Below, piece after piece: positions 6,870 to 12,151 of a DNA stretch of 12,151 nucleotides (the first letter of the stretch is position 1; every line of letters starts with the position of its first letter). The stretch covers positions 1 through 12,151 of the forward strand of contig VBME01000198.1 of NCBI GenBank assembly GCA_005878995.1, read 5' to 3'. The notes under the pieces were generated by a model. The model saw only the letters and a list, made by a program, of their open reading frames with translations, did no database searches and was not told the DNA's origin. This stretch comes from Methanobacteriota archaeon (GTDB lineage: Archaea; Thermoplasmatota; Thermoplasmata; RBG-16-68-12). Both the position numbers and the translations under genes were made by a program.

Positions 6870-7526
6870 TCACGGCGACGGGGGGCGGAGCACCTGCCAC
6901 GCCTTGCGGGCGGGGCGCAAGTATCGCCGCTCCATGTACACACCGACGACCGCTAGAATAGTGACCCAGGCAAAGAGCGGTCCGAACAAGAGCAAGAGCG
7001 CGTAGGCCAAGAACGATTTTCCAAACACGTCGAGGATTATGAGGCCGATGAGCACGAGAAGGTAGATCAAGAAACCGTATAAGGTCGGGCCTAGCAACCA
7101 AAAGGTGCGCTTCATCAGGCGATAGATTTCGGCGTGGACCTCAGATAAGTGCGGCCGAAGCTCTTTCTTCGTGACTTTCCGATCACACACCGGACAAGCA
7201 ACTTCAATGTCGAGTTGCACCGGTTTCTCCTTCTTCCATGCGAAGACACCAAACACTATGAGGATGGCGAACATCGAATACAGGCCCAGCAGTAATCCCA
7301 GCCGCCACCACCAGTCGTGGATGATCACCGAGACGACTGCGAACACCAGCGCGAGCATCGCGAGTGGGAAGTAGCGAACGAGATAACGCTGACCGATCTG
7401 TCGATAGACCGCCATCAGCTCGGGGTGCGCCGTTCGACGATGGTCTGACTCATCCCAGAATCCCACGGGCTGGCCACAAATCTCGCAACGGAACCGCCAG
7501 GTTTTTTTCTGCGGGATGCCGGCCAC
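6870..7526 (-). CDS. membrane protein with duplicated zinc-finger plus two-helix unit
   Basis: 218 residues built as an internal duplication. Unit one has CEIC...HRRTAH (Cys14, Cys17, His29, His34) followed by helices at about 53-70 and 74-95. Unit two has CPVC...HLSEVH (Cys111, Cys114, His126, His131) followed by helices at about 143-167 and 171-195. Both fingers have exactly the same spacing, C-x2-C-x11-H-x4-H, which is C2H2-like. The fingers most likely face the cytoplasm and bind zinc; their partner could be nucleic acid, protein or lipid. The protein ends in a basic tail (MERRYLRPARKAWQ). The start is a GTG at 7526 with no clear SD. The gene lies about 50 bases downstream of the rRNA-tail repeat on the same strand, and its DNA looks less GC-rich than its left-hand neighbours. 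Function unknown. Confidence 0.72.
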   Translation of the reverse strand: MAGIPQKKTWRFRCEICGQPVGFWDESDHRRTAHPELMAVYRQIGQRYLVRYFPLAMLALVFAVVSVIIHDWWWRLGLLLGLYSMFAILIVFGVFAWKKEKPVQLDIEVACPVCDRKVTKKELRPHLSEVHAEIYRLMKRTFWLLGPTLYGFLIYLLVLIGLIILDVFGKSFLAYALLLLFGPLFAWVTILAVVGVYMERRYLRPARKAWQVLRPPSP

Positions 7527-7574
7527 GACCCAAGATGGAGCACTAGCTTCTTGGGTCTGTCGACACAGGAATAG

Positions 7575-7579
7575 AAAAA
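7575..7579 (-). terminator. T-run terminator of the 16S-tail RNA, copy 1
   Basis: On the minus strand the repeat ends in CACTCCTTTTTCTATTCC. Runs of five or more T on the coding strand terminate archaeal RNA polymerase. It separates the RNA from the zinc-finger membrane gene that follows. Confidence 0.4.
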
Positions 7580-7749
7580 GGAGTGGATTAGACGTTCGCG
7601 ATCGGGAAGCAGAGGCCCTCTACCTTGCCAAGGCCTCCTTGATTTGATGGCTCTTTAGGAGGTGATCCATCTGCAGGTTCCCCTACAGATACCTTGTTCA
7701 CGTGCTCCCCATGTCGCCATGGGGCGTGGACTGTATCATCATCCGACGC
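7575..7749. repeat. 175-bp perfect direct repeat, copy 1
   Basis: Every base from 7575 to 7749 is identical to 11977-12151 in the same orientation. The left boundary is at the A5/T5 run. The right boundary cannot be fixed because copy 2 meets the window edge. The repeat contains the 16S-tail segment, its trailer, and part of the upstream hairpins, so the chimeric unit was duplicated as a whole. Confidence 0.97.
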
Positions 7750-7832
7750 GCCTTGCGTCGGAGCCCGGCGTGCAGTCTCTGAGGGTTCCGACCTTCCGGC
7801 CGGCCTCGCCCGTGAATTGCCTCTCGATGCGC

Positions 7833-7840
7833 TTATTTAT
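7833..7840. promoter_or_regulatory. TATA-like box shared by exporter operon and 16S-tail RNA
   Basis: TTATTTAT on the plus strand would start transcription near 7863, giving the permease a 17-base leader that includes its SD. ATAAATAA on the minus strand would start near 7811, just before the first hairpin of the RNA. It is the most AT-rich spot in this gap. Confidence 0.45.
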
Positions 7841-7867
7841 GATGTGGGTCATTGACGGTGGTGGGTT

Positions 7868-7872
7868 GGAGG
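7868..7872 (+). promoter_or_regulatory. Shine-Dalgarno site that sets the permease GTG start
   Basis: GGAGG lies 7 bases before the GTG at 7880 and is complementary to CCTCC in the 16S 3' end. It stands out because most other genes here have little or no leader, and it decides this non-ATG start. Confidence 0.65.
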
Positions 7873-7879
7873 AACCGCT

Positions 7880-10585
7880 GTGGCCCTGATTCGGTACGCG
7901 GCGATCAATGTCATTCGGAGTCGCCGGCGGACCATCACTGCGATGATCGGAGTCCTTTTGGCGGTAACGTTCGTCTCGGGCACGTTCATCGCAATCGATT
8001 CGTCCACGCGGGCAACGCTCGATGCGTTCCTTGCGAACCTCTCGTCGGACATCAATTTGGAAGCGCGGGCCTCGTCCAACGGTACCCAGCTACGCGCGGC
8101 GGTCGAGAATATCACGGGAGTCCTCCGGGTGGCCGTCACACGCTTCACGGGTATCGGCAAGCTCGAATCGGGTACGGCTTCCAGTCCAGTCGTGGCCCAG
8201 GTAATCGGAGTGGAGCCCAATCGTCTCCCGTCGGCCCTCGAGGAAATTACGGTTGTCTCCGGTAGTTTCTCCCTTCCGCGAGGCACGGCTGCATTGTCCG
8301 AAGACCTTGCGGCGCGACTGAATGTCTCCACCGGCGCGACGGTGAGTCTCCGTCTCTCCTCGTTCGACCCGAGCAATCAGACCGACCCGCGGGTGAATGT
8401 GACGGTTGCCGCCGTGTTTGGCGGCGTGCGTCCCGGAGGTGGTACGGTCTTCCCGCCCCTTGCCGTCGTGCATGTGGAGGATGCCGCCGGGTATGAGGAG
8501 CAACTCGGCTACCTATATGTGGGAGACGGACTCACGGGCGAGATACGAATCGACCGGGCGCAGGTGCTCGATCCGTACAATGTCGAAGCGTCTCGAGGGA
8601 ACTTGGCGAGGCTTGAGCGCCAAATCAACACCGTGTTGGGTCTGTTCGGGGGTCACATAAGTTCCGACTACATCCCTGATGCGCTCTCGAGCTTCGAGAG
8701 CGCCCTGATCATCCAAAGGATCTTCTATCTCGGACTATCCGCACCGGTCCTGCTGCTTGGCATCTACTTGGGAGCGATAGGCATCGACCTGAGCCACGCG
8801 GAGCGTCGCCGGGAACTTGCGGTCCTGAAGACCCGCGGGGCGTCGCGAGACCAGACGCTAGGTCTGCTCGTGCTCGAGGCGGTCTTCGGAGGTGTCGTTG
8901 CCGCCCTCATCGGCCTCGTGGCGGGCGTCGGCCTGAGCCGCTTCCTCCTGTCCTTCGTCAGTCTCTTCAGCACGGCCTCTGCCCCGCAATACGAACTCGT
9001 TGTCCTCTCACCGGCCACCGTCGCAACCGTTGCGGGCCTCAGCGTCCTCTTCATGGGGGCGACGAGCTACCGGTCCGCGCGGCGGACGGCCGACCTCCCC
9101 ATCGTGGAAACGCTTCGATACTACGCCCCCGGTGAGACCCACATCCGATACCGATCTTCGTGGGACGTCCTCCTTGTCACGCTGGCGGTCCTGACCTATG
9201 GCATGGTGGTGTACAGTCGGGAAAACCCGGGCGATTTTGTCACCTTCCTCGTTGGCTCGCTGTACGTCGTCCTCCTCCCCCTGGCGCCAATCTTCTTCAT
9301 GGTCGGCTCAGCCCGCCTCCTCACCAGGTCCACGAGCAGGGTCTACGAGGCCGCTTCCCGCGTGAACAAGCCCTTTGCGAAGAACCTGCACCATGTGATC
9401 ACCCGGAACCTGGAGCGAAATCCCCGGCGGGCTGCAAACGTGGCGGTCATCATCGCCCTTGGCCTCGCGTTCGGCATGTTCACCCTCGTCACCTTCTCCT
9501 CTCAGTTTGCGTACCAGGAGGGCCAGCTCCGGGCCGGGATCGGCGCGGACATTGCCGTTGACGCCCCTCCTTCCGATCCGGGGTTCGCAGCGAGTGTCCG
9601 GGCCCTCCCAGAAGTCGACGGCCTCACGGTCGTTCAACGGGTGATCGTTCCGCCGCAGTTCGGCTCTGCGGATCTTTTCGCCTTGGACCCCGGAACATAT
9701 CTGTCCATAGCGAAGCCAGAACCCTGGTACTTCCGGGACTTCGACCGCGGAGCGGTGCAACAGGTGCTCGCGAGTCCCGGACAGGTCCTCGTTACGGAAG
9801 CGTATCTGGCCAGCGCGCACCTGGCGGTCGGCGACGGGTTGAGCTTCACAAGGAAAGTCCGCAACGAAACGGGTCAGCTCCAGACGGTTATCCTCAACTC
9901 GGAGATCGGTGGAACGGTTCGTGGGCTCCCCGGAACGTCTGCGGTTGGATCCGGCGTGCCGCTGGCGATCTACGGTAGTTACGACACTCTGAGGCCCCTG
10001 ATCGACCTGGCCAGGTCCCAGAACATCGACCCACAGCGATACCTCGTCGACCTCCGTGCCGGGGCGGACTGGCGAACGGCCGAGGAAGGAATTCGCAGCC
10101 TGGGCGCGAGCGGGATTCGCGTCGCCGCGGAAGAGGTCGAGCAGCTGCGTTCTGTCCCGCTGTTCCGGGCCTTCTTTGGATTCATGGAGCTGGAGATGGC
10201 ATTCATGGTTGTGGTCCTCACAGCGGGACTCGGGCTCATCCTGTACGCGGCGACCCTCGAGAGAGGGGTCGAGTTGGCGTCCATCCGAGCGCGCGGCGCC
10301 AGCGGATGGCAGACCGCTGGCCTGTTAGTCGGTGAGGCGTCGTCGATCATGCTCGTCGGGATAGTGGTTGGCGCTGGAATAGGCGTCCTCACCGCCTACC
10401 TTTCCACGACTTTGGGGGTCTCGGGTGCCGGGGAGAGCCTGGTGCCCCTCTTCCTGATCGTCCCGGTGACGTCGCTTCTGCTCCTCGCTGCCGCGCCGAT
10501 CGCGATGCTCATCGTGTCCTTCCTCGTCTCGCTTCGAGTCGCGCGAATGGACATCGGACGCGTCCTCAAATTACGGGGTGGATAA
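7880..10585 (+). CDS. MacB/LolE-type ABC exporter permease, two FtsX domains
   Basis: A 901-residue membrane protein of the FtsX/MacB permease superfamily in its ten-helix form. Helix 1 is at about 17-39, followed by a large extracytoplasmic domain to about 265. Helices 2-4 (about 277-303, 328-352, 374-396) form the first FtsX domain, and ERRRELAVLKTRGASR at the helix 2-3 junction is the typical cytoplasmic coupling sequence. Helices 5-6 link to helix 7 (about 515-540), a second extracytoplasmic domain runs to about 770, and helices 8-10 (about 771-795, 814-842, 854-885) form the second FtsX domain with a matching ERGVELASIRARGASG segment. Such proteins act as mechanotransmitters that use ATP hydrolysis to extrude peptides, lipids or lipoproteins; the cargo is unknown. 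It is co-transcribed with the ATPase that starts two bases after its stop. Confidence 0.88.
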   Translation: MALIRYAAINVIRSRRRTITAMIGVLLAVTFVSGTFIAIDSSTRATLDAFLANLSSDINLEARASSNGTQLRAAVENITGVLRVAVTRFTGIGKLESGTASSPVVAQVIGVEPNRLPSALEEITVVSGSFSLPRGTAALSEDLAARLNVSTGATVSLRLSSFDPSNQTDPRVNVTVAAVFGGVRPGGGTVFPPLAVVHVEDAAGYEEQLGYLYVGDGLTGEIRIDRAQVLDPYNVEASRGNLARLERQINTVLGLFGGHISSDYIPDALSSFESALIIQRIFYLGLSAPVLLLGIYLGAIGIDLSHAERRRELAVLKTRGASRDQTLGLLVLEAVFGGVVAALIGLVAGVGLSRFLLSFVSLFSTASAPQYELVVLSPATVATVAGLSVLFMGATSYRSARRTADLPIVETLRYYAPGETHIRYRSSWDVLLVTLAVLTYGMVVYSRENPGDFVTFLVGSLYVVLLPLAPIFFMVGSARLLTRSTSRVYEAASRVNKPFAKNLHHVITRNLERNPRRAANVAVIIALGLAFGMFTLVTFSSQFAYQEGQLRAGIGADIAVDAPPSDPGFAASVRALPEVDGLTVVQRVIVPPQFGSADLFALDPGTYLSIAKPEPWYFRDFDRGAVQQVLASPGQVLVTEAYLASAHLAVGDGLSFTRKVRNETGQLQTVILNSEIGGTVRGLPGTSAVGSGVPLAIYGSYDTLRPLIDLARSQNIDPQRYLVDLRAGADWRTAEEGIRSLGASGIRVAAEEVEQLRSVPLFRAFFGFMELEMAFMVVVLTAGLGLILYAATLERGVELASIRARGASGWQTAGLLVGEASSIMLVGIVVGAGIGVLTAYLSTTLGVSGAGESLVPLFLIVPVTSLLLLAAAPIAMLIVSFLVSLRVARMDIGRVLKLRGG

Positions 10586-10587
10586 AC

Positions 10588-11268
10588 GTGCCAAGAATCC
10601 TGTCGAAGGATCTGATCAAAGTCTATCGAACGGGGAAATCGGAAGTGATCGCACTGCGGGGTCTCGACATGCACGTCGATGACGGCGAATTCGTCGCGGT
10701 CCGAGGGCCTTCGGGGGGCGGCAAGACGACCTTCTTGAATATCCTGGGCGGGATCGACCGCCCGACCGCGGGTCGAATCGAGGTGAACGGATCCAACCTC
10801 GTCGACTTCAGCGAAGGAGAACTCGTTAGGTATCGATTGCGACAGACCGGCTTCGTCTTCCAGTTCTTCAACCTCGTCCCGACGCTGACCGCCGAGGAGA
10901 ACATCGAGCTGCCGATGCGCCTCGCCTCCAAAGACGGCACGGCCCGGAAGGCTCGGACCAAGGAACTCCTTGATCTCGTCGGCCTCGCCCACCGTGCGCG
11001 CCATCGGCCGGACGAGCTGAGCGGCGGCGAGCAACAGAGGATCGCCATTGCGGTCGCCCTGTCGAACGATCCGCCTTTGCTCCTCGCGGACGAGCCCACG
11101 GGAGAACTCGACACGAAGACCGGCCAGGAGGTCCTCAATCTGTTCCAACGACTGAACCAGGATCTCAAGAAGACCATCGTCGTTGTCACCCACGACGCTC
11201 GGGTTGCGGACATCGCCAATCGCGTCCTCGACATCCGGGACGGCAAGATTCTCGGACCCGCGGCTTAG
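10588..11268 (+). CDS. ABC transporter ATPase, LolD/MacB family
   Basis: 226 residues, normal length for a stand-alone LolD-type ATPase. All catalytic elements are present: Walker A GPSGGGKT (40-47), the Q-loop in FVFQFFNLVPTLTAEEN, signature LSGGEQQR (144-151), Walker B LLLADEPTGELD with Asp168 and catalytic Glu169, and the switch histidine His202 in VVVTHDA. The FQFFNLVPTLTAEENIELP wording is typical of the MacB/LolD subfamily that pairs with FtsX-type permeases. The GTG at 10588 follows the permease stop by two bases, so the pair is an operon and surely one transporter; one ATPase dimer would serve the double-FtsX permease. It converges with the endonuclease gene across 55 bases. Confidence 0.93.
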   Translation: MPRILSKDLIKVYRTGKSEVIALRGLDMHVDDGEFVAVRGPSGGGKTTFLNILGGIDRPTAGRIEVNGSNLVDFSEGELVRYRLRQTGFVFQFFNLVPTLTAEENIELPMRLASKDGTARKARTKELLDLVGLAHRARHRPDELSGGEQQRIAIAVALSNDPPLLLADEPTGELDTKTGQEVLNLFQRLNQDLKKTIVVVTHDARVADIANRVLDIRDGKILGPAA

Positions 11269-11323
11269 GAGCTCACGCGGCGCCTAGTTCGTTCGGAGAC
11301 TCGGCCGTATCTCGAGTCCAACG

Positions 11324-11888
11324 TCATCGCGGTCTACGGCTTCGTTCCAGCCGGTTTCGTTTGCGCGCGACTCTCATCTGCATTATGTCGAGCAATCTAG
11401 CCTTCCTGGGATGCCAGGAGCCGACTCGCCTGATGAAGGCAGGAATCGAGGACCGACGCACGAAGAAACGCCAGTAATCCGGATCGGCCCGCCGACTCGG
11501 ATTATGGATCCTCCCGCAATCGATCCCAACCCAGAGAAGCATCAACCACAAGGCCGTCAGGTCTGCCTTGTTCTTTTGCGCGAAGTAGAGGTACGGCCGT
11601 TCGTCGGCGATGGCAGGGACTCCACCTTCAGCGTCGAAGTAGCCTCGGATGCAGTCGATTATCTCTTTGCGGGTCCTGACGACGCACGAGTCGAGGAAGG
11701 AGCGAGCGAACTCGACCACGAACAATTCACGGGTCTGGCCTTCTCGATAAGTCCACGCGTTGCCACCAAGGGAAACGATGAGCCGCTGAACGGACAAGAT
11801 GTACTCCTTGTCGCGTTGGGAGATTCTCAGTGTACGGCGTCGAATAGTGCCGTCGTGCAATGGCGCCGAGAAGGTAGGCTTTGCTCAT
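11324..11888 (-). CDS. LAGLIDADG homing endonuclease with a single-base frameshift near the start
   Basis: A LAGLIDADG_3-type DNA endonuclease, a selfish gene that cuts a specific target and copies itself in. The main frame (from TTG at 11860) gives 178 residues with the second catalytic motif IRGYFDAEGG and the family-like blocks YLYFAQKNKADL, CGRIHNPSRRADPDYWRFF and GSWHPRKARLL. The first motif is split. From ATG 11888 another frame reads MSKAYLLGA, and removing one base (about 11861) joins it to LHDGTIRRRTLRIS, giving a 187-residue protein with first motif YLLGALHDG. A stop lies just upstream of the TTG in the main frame. A TATA-like GTATAGT (11914-11920) is 29 bases before the ATG, so the ATG looks like the ancestral start. 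It is therefore decayed, mis-sequenced, or rescued by weak TTG initiation without the first motif. Confidence 0.8.
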
Positions 11889-11913
11889 CTTGAATCGAGG
11901 AGAAGTTCGAAAG

Positions 11914-11920
11914 ACTATAC
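11914..11920 (-). promoter_or_regulatory. TATA-like box for the endonuclease gene
   Basis: The minus strand reads GTATAGT, centred 29 bases before the ATG at 11888. The spacing matches a leaderless start and supports 11888 rather than the TTG at 11860 as the original start codon. Confidence 0.5.
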
Positions 11921-11974
11921 CTAGCTCCCAGGGGGTGCCAGAAAGTGAACAGAGCCTGCGCTCATTACGGCTCC

Positions 11975-11981
11975 AAAAAAA
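11975..11981 (-). terminator. T-run terminator of the 16S-tail RNA, copy 2
   Basis: The minus strand reads CTCCTTTTTTTGGAG: seven T's flanked by a CTCC/GGAG inverted repeat. The flanking sequence past the T-run is unrelated to copy 1, so the repeat boundary coincides with the end of the putative transcript. Confidence 0.45.
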
Positions 11982-12151
11982 GGAGTGGATTAGACGTTCG
12001 CGATCGGGAAGCAGAGGCCCTCTACCTTGCCAAGGCCTCCTTGATTTGATGGCTCTTTAGGAGGTGATCCATCTGCAGGTTCCCCTACAGATACCTTGTT
12101 CACGTGCTCCCCATGTCGCCATGGGGCGTGGACTGTATCATCATCCGACGC
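11977..12151. repeat. 175-bp perfect direct repeat, copy 2 (reaches window edge)
   Basis: Same orientation and base-for-base identical to 7575-7749, offset 4,402 bases. Identity continues to the last base of the window, so the true repeat may be longer. Perfect identity of non-coding DNA implies recent duplication, ongoing gene conversion, or strong selection; an assembly join at a repeat cannot be excluded. Confidence 0.97.

Larger units (their letters stand above)
7571..7811 (-). ncRNA. putative stand-alone RNA carrying a 16S rRNA 3'-end (helix 45 and anti-SD), copy 1
   Basis: On the minus strand 7698-7657 matches 42 nt of the extreme 3' end of archaeal 16S rRNA: AACAAGG, a 9-bp helix 45 with GGAA loop (7690-7669), then GGATCACCTCCT. 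It is not a 16S gene: the expected AAGTCGT before AACAAGG is absent. Instead 7807-7707 folds into its own stems: CCGGCC-GGAA-GGTCGG (7803-7788), an 8-bp TCCGACGC/GCGTCGGA (7762-7742), GACTG/CAGTC enclosing it (7777-7773 with 7733-7729), and CCCCATG-GCGA-CATGGGG (7724-7707). After the tail come an SD-like AGGAGG (7639-7634) and a T5 run. The ends are inferred: a TATA-like ATAAATAA (7840-7833) predicts a start near 7811. Perfect stems with GNRA loops and a second copy support an RNA; function unknown. It could also be a fossil of recombination at the rRNA locus. Confidence 0.55.
11975..12151 (-). ncRNA. putative 16S-tail RNA, copy 2, cut by window edge
   Basis: Identical to copy 1 over all visible bases: the 16S-like tail is at 12100-12059, helix 45 at 12092-12071, anti-SD CCTCCT at 12064-12059 and SD-like AGGAGG at 12041-12036. 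It ends in a T7 run (11981-11975) rather than T5, between CTCC and GGAG. The 5' part, including its promoter if any, lies outside the window. The endonuclease gene follows on the same strand, about 90 bases on. Confidence 0.5.

Noticed and set aside
7657..7698. The 3' end of a real 16S rRNA gene
   Set aside because: Only 42 nt match. The preceding helix 44 sequence and the universal AAGTCGT before AACAAGG are missing, and a protein gene starts under 200 bases away, so no 16S body can fit.
7729..7747. C/D-box guide RNA, because of ATGATGA next to CAGTCC on the minus strand
   Set aside because: No D box (CTGA) or C'/D' pair at suitable spacing, and the motif overlaps a strong hairpin.
7571..7811. 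RNase P RNA or SRP RNA
   Set aside because: The conserved regions of RNase P RNA (GAGGAAAGTCC, ACAGAA) and the SRP S-domain loops are absent, and the length is short for either.
7575..12151. Composite transposon or insertion sequence flanked by the 175-bp repeats
   Set aside because: No transposase or integrase is present, the repeats lack terminal inverted repeats, and no target-site duplication is visible at their outer edges.
1..12151. tRNA genes and CRISPR arrays
   Set aside because: I saw no cloverleaf with a GGTTCGAATCC-like T arm and no regularly spaced short repeats anywhere in the window.

Overview
The window looks like archaeal chromosomal DNA of high GC, most probably from the Thermoplasmata. 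Three things point there. Several genes begin 26-29 bases after a TATA-like box with no room for a leader, which is archaeal leaderless transcription. The proteins include archaeal-style membrane oxidoreductases and a free-standing LAGLIDADG endonuclease. A repeated segment carries the 3' end of an archaeal-type 16S rRNA whose helix 45 (ATCTGTAGG/GGAA/CCTGCAGAT) is, from memory, closest to Thermoplasmata. The class is an inference; no complete rRNA or marker gene is present.

Layout. 1-1090 (-): a membrane-anchored PQQ-type sugar dehydrogenase that runs off the left edge. 1264-1581 (-): a two-helix membrane protein. 1665-3266 (+): a sulfite-oxidase-family molybdenum protein fused to a four-helix membrane module. 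3275-3475 (-): another two-helix protein. 3525-4429 (-): a cupin followed by an unknown protein. 4492-5457 (+): a CorA-type metal channel. 5512-6348 (+): a SAM methyltransferase. 6488-6838 (+): a small unknown protein behind a strong inverted repeat. 6870-7526 (-): a membrane protein made of two zinc-finger-plus-two-helix units. 7880-11268 (+): a MacB/LolCDE-like exporter, permease then ATPase. 11324-11888 (-): a LAGLIDADG homing endonuclease broken by one base near its start.

The most unusual feature is a perfect 175-bp direct repeat at 7575-7749 and 11977-12151, the second copy running into the window edge. On the minus strand each copy contains a 42-nt match to the extreme 3' end of 16S rRNA (helix 45 plus the anti-Shine-Dalgarno). 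It is not attached to a 16S gene. It follows a different set of strong hairpins and is followed by a trailer with an SD-like AGGAGG and a T-run. I read this as a duplicated, stand-alone RNA gene built around a 16S tail; function unknown. The repeats bracket 4.4 kb holding the exporter and the endonuclease gene.

The left two thirds is an ordinary collection of short transcription units, often divergent from a shared AT-rich core (1621-1628, 4462-4467, 7833-7840). The 6.87-7.88 kb and 11.3-12.15 kb stretches look less GC-rich and carry the repeats and the endonuclease, so they are the likeliest acquired parts. Positions, stems and reading frames were read by eye; family names rest on recognised motifs, not on searches.
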